Positions 1 through 5,147 of a stretch of DNA of 6,358 nucleotides are shown here, piece by piece. The position numbers and the translations under genes were made by a program. The stretch lies in the NCBI GenBank assembly GCA_018646825.1, contig JABGUA010000218.1, forward strand, positions 1-6,358, read 5' to 3'. Positions within the stretch are counted from its first letter, which is position 1, and the number at the start of each line of letters is the position of its first letter. This DNA is from Piscirickettsiaceae bacterium (GTDB lineage: Bacteria; Pseudomonadota; Gammaproteobacteria; Nitrosococcales; Methylophagaceae). The notes under the pieces are model-generated. The model saw only the letters and a list, made by a program, of their open reading frames with translations, had not been told where the DNA came from and made no database searches.

Positions 1-1
1 A

Positions 2-268
2 CCTTACTTCCGAGTTTTTAATCCTGTGCTACAGGGAGAGAAATTTGATCCCAATGGTGATTATGTTCGCCAGTGGGTTCCTGAATTAGATCAATTATCT
101 AAGGCATATATTCATTCCCCATGGGAAGCCTCAGCTGACGAATTACAACTAGCTGGCATTAGACTAGACAAGACCTATCCCAGCCCAATTGTTAACCACA
201 AGAAAGCCAGGTTACGCGCCTTAGCAGCATTTGAGGTTATTAAAAAAAAATCTCAGGTAGTTGCTTAA
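2..268 (+). CDS. phrB: Deoxyribodipyrimidine photolyase, C-terminal fragment (gene begins before the window)
   Basis: Light-driven DNA repair enzyme that splits UV-induced cyclobutane pyrimidine dimers using reduced FAD. Only the last 88 residues are visible, against roughly 450-480 for the family; the reading frame is open from the first bases, so this is an edge truncation and not a broken gene. The fragment starts PYFRVFNPVLQGEKFDP and continues with YVRQWVPEL, then YIHSPWE and TYPSPIVNHKKAR. This is the standard C-terminal part of the FAD-binding helical domain in class I photolyases: the FNP..Q..KFDP..YVR.W.PEL block, the I..PW block and the YP.PIV.H..AR.RAL block. A GTG at 26 is an internal valine, not a start. 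The gene ends with a nine-A run in three Lys codons just before the stop. A cryptochrome of the same family is possible, but the motif spacing fits a photolyase. Confidence 0.9.
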   Translation, partial: PYFRVFNPVLQGEKFDPNGDYVRQWVPELDQLSKAYIHSPWEASADELQLAGIRLDKTYPSPIVNHKKARLRALAAFEVIKKKSQVVA

Positions 269-296
269 ATAATTTTAATTTATATTTTAAATTATT
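268..296. repeat. AT-only inverted repeat at the photolyase stop codon, possible weak terminator
   Basis: The arms AATAATTT (268-275) and AAATTATT (289-296) are perfect reverse complements around a 13-base centre, starting at the last base of the photolyase stop codon. The stem has no G-C pairs, so as an RNA hairpin it would be weak. The position fits a 3'-end signal, but AT-rich spacers produce such repeats by chance. Confidence 0.25.
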
Positions 297-317
297 GATA
301 ATAAACTTAATTTTCTT

Positions 318-346
318 GTGACATTTATCCTCCAAGAAGATAGATT
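318..346 (+). promoter_or_regulatory. Candidate sigma70 promoter for the LuxR-type regulator
   Basis: GTGACA (318-323, five of six matches to TTGACA) is followed after exactly 17 bases by TAGATT (341-346, four of six matches to TATAAT). This would start transcription near 353 and give a leader of about 65 bases before the ATG at 419. It is a consensus match only. The photolyase ends 50 bases upstream, so read-through from it is an alternative. Confidence 0.35.
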
Positions 347-418
347 GTTACTCCCCATCACACATCATTACGCCAGTAGTTATACAATCAATTTTGATAA
401 TTACATGCGTTAAACTCA

Positions 419-1159
419 ATGCCAGAGCTCCTAAAACATGTCTTAAAAAGCCTTCTAGAAAATAATGATTATTTAACATCACCAGCAAAAAATCACGCTC
501 CAAACATTTCTACTGTCAGTCTTATTGTTTTAGACAGAGCTGCTCCACAATCACTGATCTCACACCTTAACAGCCACCATGCACCACATACCCTGCTCAA
601 CATAGATGAATATCTTAATTTATCTCAGAGTCAGGAAAGTCTGCTTAAACCAATCCATTACAAAGAACCTTCTGGCTTAATTATTACGCAGACAGTTGCT
701 GAAGATAATCAGATAGCACTAGCCTCTTTACTTTCCTGCTCATTCCTCAATATCCCTGTCATCATCTATACTAATCAACCTACGGTTACCGAAATAGTTA
801 GCTTTATTCGCGATGGAATCATAGATTATTGGTCTGAATCCTCTGAGTGTAGCGCTATAAAGGCTAGCCTCGAGCATCTATTATTCATAGGTAGAAAGAG
901 AAAATATAATCGCGATTTATTTCTAGAGATGCAGCGTCGGATAAAAACTTTAACTAAGCGCGAAGAGGAAGTTATTAATCTACTACTCTCTACCAAAGAA
1001 GAGATGACAAATAAGAAAATAGCTACTCATCTAAAATTAAGTCCACGGACTATTGAGGACTATCGCGCTAATGCTATGGAAAAACTGGCTATTAATACAA
1101 AGTGTGAACTGGCCTTAGTCTGGTTCGTTTCACAGCAACTAAAACTGCCATTGCAATAA
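419..1159 (+). CDS. LuxR/FixJ-like transcriptional regulator with a degenerate receiver-like N-terminus
   Basis: A 246-residue DNA-binding regulator. Residues 178-235 form a clear LuxR/GerE-type helix-turn-helix: LTKREEEVINLLL, then KKIATHLKLSPRTIEDYRANAMEKL, with the typical SPRTIEDYR recognition helix. Residues about 30-155 resemble a FixJ-like receiver fold: SLIVLD at 34-39, GLIIT at 86-90, IPVIIYT at 112-118 and VSFIRDGIIDYW at 127-138. However, the strand that normally ends in the phospho-accepting Asp reads GLIITQT, and the usual Lys after the DGIIDYW-like segment is absent (SESSE). Phosphorylation control therefore looks unlikely; this is inference. No histidine kinase gene is adjacent. 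There is no clear Shine-Dalgarno before the ATG, and an in-frame TAA at 398-400 excludes any longer version. A family-specific name cannot be given; target genes are unknown. Confidence 0.8.
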   Translation: MPELLKHVLKSLLENNDYLTSPAKNHAPNISTVSLIVLDRAAPQSLISHLNSHHAPHTLLNIDEYLNLSQSQESLLKPIHYKEPSGLIITQTVAEDNQIALASLLSCSFLNIPVIIYTNQPTVTEIVSFIRDGIIDYWSESSECSAIKASLEHLLFIGRKRKYNRDLFLEMQRRIKTLTKREEEVINLLLSTKEEMTNKKIATHLKLSPRTIEDYRANAMEKLAINTKCELALVWFVSQQLKLPLQ

Positions 1160-1194
1160 AATTAAGTTAACTTAGTTCACTAAAAAGCGTTAGT

Positions 1195-1212
1195 CTATAC
1201 ATTACCTATACA
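1195..1212. repeat. Direct repeat CTATACA, period 11
   Basis: CTATACA occurs at 1195-1201 and again at 1206-1212, about one helical turn apart, in the spacer ahead of the MarR-type gene. The second copy lies in ATTACCTATACA, which resembles the ATTACCGTATACA around the palindrome at 1310-1325. This could be a secondary regulator site, but the repeats are short. Confidence 0.3.
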
Positions 1213-1279
1213 AGCGTATGCTACGATTAATATTAACTATCCCACTAGATATATTTGTAATCAACAATGACTAATTTAT

Positions 1280-1300
1280 TATATTTTTGTTAAAAATATA
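1280..1300. repeat. Perfect AT inverted repeat upstream of the MarR-type gene
   Basis: TATATTTTT (1280-1288) and AAAAATATA (1292-1300) are perfect reverse complements separated by only GTT. All 18 arm bases are A or T. The element lies 9 bases before the GC-containing palindrome at 1310-1325. It could be an operator, a DNA-flexibility element or a weak 3' signal for the upstream regulator, whose stop is 120 bases away. Confidence 0.4.
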
Positions 1301-1309
1301 TGGTCTATT

Positions 1310-1325
1310 ACCGTATACATACGGT
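1310..1325. promoter_or_regulatory. Palindromic operator candidate ACCGTATACATACGGT
   Basis: The two 7-base arms ACCGTAT and ATACGGT are exact reverse complements around a 2-base centre. The length and symmetry suit the dimeric winged-helix proteins of the MarR family, which commonly bind 16-20 bp palindromes at their own promoters. It lies 90 bases ahead of the MarR-type start codon and includes a TATACA that could serve as a -10 hexamer. Autoregulation is inferred from position and symmetry only. Confidence 0.5.
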
Positions 1326-1415
1326 GGCAAAGCTCATAGAAAATGGAATATTTTAGTTGCTGAAATGTATCTGAATACAAGTTACTAAATAGAATGGATT
1401 CGAATTGGAGCTAAT

Positions 1416-1958
1416 ATGAAAGAGCAGGCAACATCATCAGAATATTATAGAAATTCCCGCTCACAAGGCAAAGCTGTCAGCAAGATTACGGAGAATGCAA
1501 CTGCTGCACTTAAAAATATTCAACTGAATTTCTACCTGAGTGCCGTCAGCATCTCGAACAAATTATTAGACGTGCTTAAATCTGAGTTAAATAGTCAGTT
1601 GGAAAAAAACTCTCTCAGATACCAACATTGGTTAGCATTGAAGATTATTTACTTTAATGAGGCTAACTCACCCGCTCATATTGCCCAACTAATGACACGA
1701 CATAAATCGTTTGTGACTAAGTTGATCAATGACCTTGAAGAAAAGAAGCTGATTGTACGTATTCAAGATACAGTCGATCGACGTAAGACCATCTTGAGTC
1801 TAACCGAAGCGGGTACTAAGGTAGCCGATGCCGGATTAGAGAGCTTTTCTAAGATACCAGACGTATTTAAAGAATCACTCAGTGCAGAAGAAGCCCAGTT
1901 ATTTGAAGGCTTCGAACAAAGCTTTTTATTAGATCTAAAAAGTCGCGTACGAGGCTAG
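1416..1958 (+). CDS. MarR-family winged-helix transcriptional regulator
   Basis: A 180-residue dimeric DNA-binding regulator, slightly longer than the usual 140-160 because of an extra charged N-terminus (about residues 1-35). Residues 36-80 give the first helices. Residues 85-110 (SPAHIAQLMTRHKSFVTKLI) form the helix-turn-helix with its recognition helix. Residues 112-133 form the wing, carrying the family hallmark DRRKTILSLTEAG starting at Asp121. The C-terminal helices (about 140-175) complete the dimerisation domain. The ATG at 1416 is well supported by GGAG at 1407-1410, five bases upstream. MarR proteins often repress efflux, catabolic or stress genes and respond to small phenolic ligands; the ligand and targets here are unknown. 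The convergent OprD-like porin is the nearest gene that might be a target, but nothing proves this. Confidence 0.88.
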   Translation: MKEQATSSEYYRNSRSQGKAVSKITENATAALKNIQLNFYLSAVSISNKLLDVLKSELNSQLEKNSLRYQHWLALKIIYFNEANSPAHIAQLMTRHKSFVTKLINDLEEKKLIVRIQDTVDRRKTILSLTEAGTKVADAGLESFSKIPDVFKESLSAEEAQLFEGFEQSFLLDLKSRVRG

Positions 1959-1976
1959 AAAATTTAGGCTTTAATC

Positions 1977-2013
1977 TAGGGTTACTTCTCTTAGGTAGCC
2001 CTAACCTCTCTCT
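1977..2013 (+). terminator. Hairpin between convergent genes, probable terminator of the MarR-type gene
   Basis: TAGGGTTAC (1977-1985) pairs with GTAGCCCTA (1995-2003) over nine positions, with one G-U wobble and a 9-base loop. A pyrimidine-rich tail (CCTCTCTCTTT) follows, but it is not a pure T run. The hairpin begins 19 bases after the MarR-type stop and lies 75 bases beyond the porin stop on the other strand, so it may serve both genes. Confidence 0.5.
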
Positions 2014-2077
2014 TTGCCAAGCCCAACAAACTTACACGTCTTCAGTTAAGCACAGTCTCGTAAATTCGTTAATGCAC

Positions 2078-3382
2078 CTAGAATGAATGCACATAGTCCA
2101 AGGTTAACCGAATATCAGTTTGATCTTCTTTAACCCCACGCACACTACCCGTTTCTGAAGAGCCATAATCACGATAACGTAGCCGTGACGTCCAGCCCTT
2201 AAATCCCTCAGGACGCCATCGCAGATCAATTTCAAACCAGCGCTCATCAGCATGCCCTAAGTCCTTTGAAACCGCATTCTCAGCGTCATAGCCATAGGCA
2301 TACGCAATACGTGACGTTAATTGCGTTGATAACAGTTTTTGCCAGTCTTGCTTATATTCCACCAATAGGACTTTTTCATCTTTATTCAGCATGTCTGGCC
2401 CAGCCGTACGATGTGGAAAGGGATTAGTACCATGATCTTTAGCATAACTATCTTCTAGCCAAGGATCTCCTATCCAACTGTGATAAAGCCCGAATTGAGA
2501 TTGTTTCACACTGAGCTTAACGCCCAGATAAGCACCTAATGAACTATATTGCTGACGGCCATTAGCAGACGCTTTGCTCGCGTCATAATCTAGGTCTCCC
2601 GACTCAGCATCTGTAACAAAGAGTTTACCCGCGTCGGTTGCGCCAAAAAGGCCCATCATTGTATTTAATTTAAAACCATTGCCCTGCCATACGGTGTCGC
2701 TAGTAATGCCCCATTTCTGTAAATAATCATCGGAATGTAAATATTCAGCAGTTAGCTGGCTATTAGCAATCTTAATTTTAACGCTGACGATATCCACATA
2801 ATCAATCGCACCCTCACCACTTTGATCCGTTGCAAACCCATTGAATTGCTCATCTGCACGACGCGACCATTTATAGTATCGCGAGGCATATAACTGAGCA
2901 TTAGTATGTGCCTGCCAATGCAATGAGGCCCCTTCAAAAGTCGATGGTAGTAAGCGTGTGGCTGAAGCCATCAATAAGGACTTATGCTTCTGTCGCCCTA
3001 CGCGAAATTTGAGTGAATCAAGTGCTGCATAATCAACATAGGCCTCAGCTATCAAACTATGATCTTTGTTTTCGTGTCCATTAAATGCCAATAGATCTTC
3101 AGTTGCCAAGCCAGAGCTGGCTAACTCTTTTGAAGTCTGAGCAGCAAACCCCAACCTAAACCGATCACCAAACCAGGCAGACTGATAACCTAATATGCCA
3201 CTGTATCCACTTTGTTTGCGATCTTTACTATTCGTGTCGTAATCACGGTCATAGTGACCATAGCGAAATTTAATCGAAAATCTTTCATTACTATCTGCCG
3301 CCTGAACTGAAGTGAATACCGAAGAGCCGAGTATGCTCAACAAACAGATACTATAGAGAAGCGGGATTCGAGGAATTAACAT
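2078..3382 (-). CDS. OprD-family outer-membrane porin
   Basis: A 434-residue beta-barrel channel for uptake of small substrates across the outer membrane; OprD relatives carry basic amino acids, peptides or organic acids. Residues 1-28 are a signal peptide with a hydrophobic core (LLYSICLLSILGSSVF) and a VQA cleavage site before ADSNERF. The mature part has alternating amphipathic strands, an OprD-like segment around residues 130-155 (RVGRQKHKSLLMASATRLLPSTFEG), a late strand GFKGWTSRLRYRDY, and ends LTLDYVHSF with the C-terminal Phe used for barrel assembly. I chose the ATG at 3382 over the TTG at 3397 because GGAAAG lies seven bases upstream of the ATG, while the TTG has no ribosome-binding site and would put charged residues ahead of the signal peptide. 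Length fits the family (about 420-450). The substrate cannot be told from sequence. Confidence 0.8.
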   Translation of the reverse strand: MLIPRIPLLYSICLLSILGSSVFTSVQAADSNERFSIKFRYGHYDRDYDTNSKDRKQSGYSGILGYQSAWFGDRFRLGFAAQTSKELASSGLATEDLLAFNGHENKDHSLIAEAYVDYAALDSLKFRVGRQKHKSLLMASATRLLPSTFEGASLHWQAHTNAQLYASRYYKWSRRADEQFNGFATDQSGEGAIDYVDIVSVKIKIANSQLTAEYLHSDDYLQKWGITSDTVWQGNGFKLNTMMGLFGATDAGKLFVTDAESGDLDYDASKASANGRQQYSSLGAYLGVKLSVKQSQFGLYHSWIGDPWLEDSYAKDHGTNPFPHRTAGPDMLNKDEKVLLVEYKQDWQKLLSTQLTSRIAYAYGYDAENAVSKDLGHADERWFEIDLRWRPEGFKGWTSRLRYRDYGSSETGSVRGVKEDQTDIRLTLDYVHSF

Positions 3383-3996
3383 GACGGAGCTTTCCAAATA
3401 GAGTTTTAATCAGGACCTAAAATTTAAAGTCATATGTAGCCACAACAAGTTCACTCAGCAGATATATAGCAGTCAACCGGCTCGCTTATCTGCCGCAAGA
3501 CCAGATGTAGTTTATCCAAAAAATACGGTTGCTGTATTCTATATATAAGAAATTGAAGAAAGATTTATGTCTTTGTGTAGGACGAAAGACTATCCCTGAA
3601 TCCAGCTTCTCTGAATATCTCATCACTCTATTACTGCTTACTTAGCACAACACTTGAATATTAAAATTCTAACGAGAATCATCTCGGATAAAAGTTATTC
3701 TTTAAGCAGGAAAGGCAGAGTTAAAAAAGCATTAACCACCTAATACTCTTACTAGACTTGTCGCCTAATGAGGAAAGTATTGGAACTAATTAAAAGCGGA
3801 CTACGACAACGCTTCCCTATTTTTCAAGGTAAGAATCGATACTCAGGTAGATAACCAGATGAGTAGGAACTACGGCAAAGTCGATTCGACAAACTGCCGA
3901 ATCACTTAGACATAACCCAAGGGTCAGGCAACCCAACCCCGGATAGTGAACCGGTGGCGATACCGACCGGTTACTTTACTAACGTTAAAGCGTTGC
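3383..3996. other. Gene-free stretch of about 610 bases between the porin and cold-shock genes
   Basis: Both strands are broken into very short frames. The porin-proximal part (3383-3560) must hold the porin promoter, but I found no convincing -35/-10 pair. It contains an imperfect inverted repeat AATACGG...CTGTATT (3522-3538). Further in is a hairpin GTCTTT/AAAGAC (3569-3574/3585-3590) with a 10-base loop. The part nearest the cold-shock gene (3794-3976) is a chain of hairpins listed separately. Confidence 0.6.
3794..3976. ncRNA. Candidate structured RNA element (chain of five hairpins, strand uncertain)
   Basis: Five consecutive stems were found by eye. (1) AAGCG/CGCTT, 3794-3798 with 3810-3814. 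(2) TACTCA/TGAGTA extended by GGT/ACC, 3840-3865. (3) CGGCA/TGCCG enclosing GTCG/CGAC, 3873-3899. (4) GGGT/ACCC, 3921-3934. (5) AACCGGT/ACCGGTT, 3949-3955 with 3966-3972, extended by AGT/ACT past a bulged G. The block is more GC-rich than its flanks. It begins 21 bases after the cold-shock stop when read on the minus strand, where stem 1 is followed by TTAATT like a terminator. It could thus be a long 3' untranslated region or an independent RNA. I recognise no known RNA family (not RNase P, tmRNA, SRP RNA or a common riboswitch). Confidence 0.3.
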
Positions 3997-4203
3997 TTAG
4001 ATAGCTACGACTTTATTTGCACATGGTCCTTTTTGGCCTTCGCCTACTTCGAACTCAACTGCTTGACCGTCATTCAATGTTGCGTACTGACCGCCCGCTT
4101 GGATCTCTGAGTGATGGACAAATAAATCTTTACTACCATCTTCAGGAGCGATAAAGCCAAAACCCTTTTCTGCATTAAACCACTTAACTGTACCTTTACT
4201 CAT
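3997..4203 (-). CDS. CspA-family cold-shock protein
   Basis: A 68-residue single-domain protein that binds single-stranded RNA and DNA and keeps mRNA unfolded at low temperature. It is a complete cold-shock domain: GTVKWFN at 4-10, the RNP1 motif KGFGFI at 13-18, the RNP2 motif LFVHHS at 27-32, and the family ending GPCANKVV at 59-66. The length is typical (65-70). The ATG is preceded by a run of AGAGAG purines serving as ribosome-binding site, six to ten bases upstream. Whether it is cold-induced or constitutive cannot be read from the protein, since several paralogs look alike, so no specific csp letter is given. The leader appears short (about 60 bases if the TATAAT at 4267-4272 is used), unlike the roughly 160-base leader of E. 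coli cspA. Confidence 0.95.
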   Translation of the reverse strand: MSKGTVKWFNAEKGFGFIAPEDGSKDLFVHHSEIQAGGQYATLNDGQAVEFEVGEGQKGPCANKVVAI

Positions 4204-4266
4204 AACTCTCTCTCTATTTTTACGATAAAAAATATAACGCTGTTTTTACTATCATTTGAAACAACA

Positions 4267-4290
4267 ATTATAACTATAATTAGGACTCAA
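4267..4290 (-). promoter_or_regulatory. Candidate -10 region for the cold-shock gene
   Basis: On the minus strand a perfect TATAAT lies at 4267-4272, about 65 bases before the ATG. The best -35-like hexamer nearby, TTGAGT (4285-4290), is only 12 bases away, which is too short for normal sigma70 use. The -35 contact may therefore be weak or replaced by another element. The surroundings are very AT-rich. Confidence 0.4.
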
Positions 4291-4337
4291 TATATCAGCC
4301 TGCGCTATTTAAACATGTAAGAGAGGCAAAATTAAGG

Positions 4338-4391
4338 GAAATCACAAGAAATAACAAGAAATAACAAGAAATAACAGAAATCAAGAGAAAT
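4338..4391. repeat. Tandem repeat of ATAACAAGAA, 10-bp period
   Basis: From 4338 to 4376 the sequence repeats with a strict 10-base period (about 3.9 copies, one mismatch: C for A at 4343). After a one-base deletion, more degenerate copies continue to about 4391 (ATCAAGAGAA). The unit equals about one helical turn, so its AA steps fall on one face of the DNA. It ends about 65 bases upstream of the TATAAT assigned to the cold-shock gene. It could act as curved DNA, as a protein-binding array, or be a simple slippage product. Confidence 0.75.
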
Positions 4392-4436
4392 ACTACGCAG
4401 TTCAGCAGTACTTGAGGTGTTATTTCATCAATAATG

Positions 4437-4572
4437 GCGAAAAGATGAGGGATAAACACAGTACATCCCTGCATTCTCATTCTGCCCTACGGGTTTTTCG
4501 CTTTGCTCAAAGTCCAAAATCGTTCCTGACGATTTTCCAGCCGACGGCTCTCATCTCATAGACAACAGATGA
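4437..4572. repeat. Cluster of consecutive inverted repeats downstream of tRNA-Ser
   Basis: The elements follow each other closely. GCGAAAA (4437-4443) pairs with TTTTCGC (4495-4501) and encloses either AGGGAT/ATCCCT (4448-4453 with 4465-4470) or ATGAG/CTCAT (4445-4449 with 4476-4480). Then come CTTTG/CAAAG (4501-4512), AAAATCGT/ACGATTTT (4516-4536), AGCCG/CGGCT (4539-4549) and TCATCT/AGATGA (4551-4572). No protein is encoded here. The cluster may be the processing and termination region of the tRNA transcript or a small palindromic repeat element. Confidence 0.55.
4516..4536 (-). terminator. Hairpin AAAATCGT/ACGATTTT, probable 3' signal of the tRNA-Ser transcript
   Basis: A perfect 8-bp stem with a 5-base loop (CAGGA on the minus strand), ending in TTTT on either strand, as intrinsic terminators often do. 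It lies about 80 bases downstream of the tRNA 3' end. The T run is short and half inside the stem, so efficiency is uncertain, and it could work in both directions. Confidence 0.45.
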
Positions 4573-4615
4573 AGAATCAGCAAAAAATTTAATCGGAATA
4601 ACGAGAACTAAATAA

Positions 4616-4706
4616 TGGCGGAGAGAGAGGGATTCGAACCCTCGGTACGCTATTAACGCACACACGCTTTCCAAGCGAGCCCATTCGACCGCTCTGGCAT
4701 CTCTCC
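4616..4706 (-). tRNA. tRNA-Ser (anticodon GGA)
   Basis: A 91-base class II tRNA reading UCC and UCU serine codons. The acceptor stem GGAGAGA/TCTCTCC is perfect over seven pairs, with discriminator G and an encoded CCA (4618-4616). The D stem is CCA/TGG. The anticodon GGA (4672-4670) sits in the loop TTGGAAA. The long variable arm GTGCG/CGTAC is the serine hallmark. The T arm is GAGGG-TTCGAAT-CCCTC. One oddity: the second pair of the anticodon stem (28-42; bases 4678 and 4664) is U-U. It lies 41 bases after the DUF1820-family stop on the same strand and may share its transcript. I saw no copy of its 3' end elsewhere in the window that would suggest an integrated element. Confidence 0.95.
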
Positions 4707-4747
4707 ATATTATCTTACTAGATGGATTTGCACCCACCGCCAATCAA

Positions 4748-5083
4748 TTACTCAGTTTTCCCAGAATTACTGGGGGTATAAACCGAAGTTGGGAACGGCG
4801 TTACCTTATTGTCACCTTCGATAATCTTACTCGTTCCTTCCTTATCCACCTCATCGATACGAATGATGGCATGCATAGGAATATAGCAACGTTTAACCGA
4901 GGCGAACTCAGTTTTAAGTTTTTCTTCGCTAGGGTCAACCAATACTGAGTTACGTTCGTTAAATACCAGCTGTTCGATAGTAATAAAACCATACATATCT
5001 GACTGATACACTTCACGTGCAAACACTTCGTAGACCTTAGTCTCATTTTGAAAAATGACTTTAAAGATTTCAGTATCTGGCAT
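4748..5083 (-). CDS. DUF1820-family protein
   Basis: A 111-residue cytoplasmic protein of unknown function. Residues 6-82 match what I recall of the DUF1820 family: IFKVIFQNETKVYEVFARE, VYQSDMYGFITIEQLVF, then VDPSEEKLKTEF and KRCYIPMHAIIRIDEV. It has no signal peptide or membrane segment. The last 25 residues (GDNKVTPFPTSVYTPSNSG) are polar and Pro-rich, probably a flexible tail. The ATG at 5083 has a weak ribosome-binding site (GGTAAG ten bases upstream). It follows the aceA terminator and precedes tRNA-Ser, so it is probably transcribed separately from aceA and possibly together with the tRNA. No function can be assigned. Confidence 0.85.
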   Translation of the reverse strand: MPDTEIFKVIFQNETKVYEVFAREVYQSDMYGFITIEQLVFNERNSVLVDPSEEKLKTEFASVKRCYIPMHAIIRIDEVDKEGTSKIIEGDNKVTPFPTSVYTPSNSGKTE

Positions 5084-5117
5084 TGCTTAAACTTACCTTA
5101 GCTTCTTGATCTTATCG

Positions 5118-5146
5118 ATCATAAGTTACACTTCTCTACACTATAA
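5118..5146 (-). promoter_or_regulatory. Candidate promoter for the DUF1820-family gene
   Basis: On the minus strand TATGAT (5118-5123, five of six matches to TATAAT) lies about 35 bases before the ATG. Seventeen bases further upstream is TTATAG (5141-5146), a poor -35. The -10 overlaps a small inverted repeat CTTAT/ATAAG (5111-5125). The location just past the aceA terminator supports a promoter here. Confidence 0.35.
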
Positions 5147-5147
5147 G

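Larger units (their letters stand above)
4204..4615. other. Gene-free stretch of about 410 bases between the cold-shock gene and tRNA-Ser
   Basis: From left to right it holds the AT-rich leader and promoter of the cold-shock gene, a phased 10-bp tandem repeat (4338-4391), a short unremarkable part, and a cluster of inverted repeats (4437-4572) downstream of the tRNA. Open frames here are short, have no ribosome-binding sites or recognisable products, and one overlaps the tRNA. Confidence 0.6.

Noticed and set aside
1163..1174. Perfect 12-bp palindrome TAAGTTAACTTA just after the LuxR-type stop.
   Set aside because: It has no loop, so it cannot form a normal RNA hairpin, and it is short and AT-rich; chance is a sufficient explanation.
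2752..2937. A second minus-strand open frame inside the porin gene, and a similar one at 4801-5046 inside the DUF1820 gene.
   Set aside because: Both are out-of-frame shadows of well-supported genes with no family resemblance.
3671..3687. Fur-box-like sequence AACGAGAATCATCTCGG.
   Set aside because: The inverted arms are only five bases, the match to the 19-bp Fur consensus is poor on one side, and it is more than 280 bases from the porin start.
3768..3854. A 28-codon open frame on the plus strand (MRKVLELIKSGLRQ...) within the structured gap.
   Set aside because: It has no Shine-Dalgarno, no recognised family, and overlaps the hairpin chain; such short frames are expected by chance.
3569..3980. 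CsrB/RsmZ-like regulatory RNA, suggested by GGA triplets, one in a hairpin loop (GTCTTT/AAAGAC).
   Set aside because: I count about eight GGA in about 400 bases, close to chance and far fewer per length than in CsrB.
4295..4480. A 61-codon hydrophobic minus-strand open frame over the tandem repeats.
   Set aside because: Its composition comes from the AT-rich repeat, it has no ribosome-binding site and resembles no protein I know.
4616..4640. tRNA-Ser 3' end as an integration site of a genomic island.
   Set aside because: No duplicated tRNA end, integrase or phage-like gene is visible in the window; neighbours are ordinary chromosomal genes.
4507..4743. A 78-codon minus-strand open frame.
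   Set aside because: It runs straight through tRNA-Ser and the palindrome cluster, so it is not coding.
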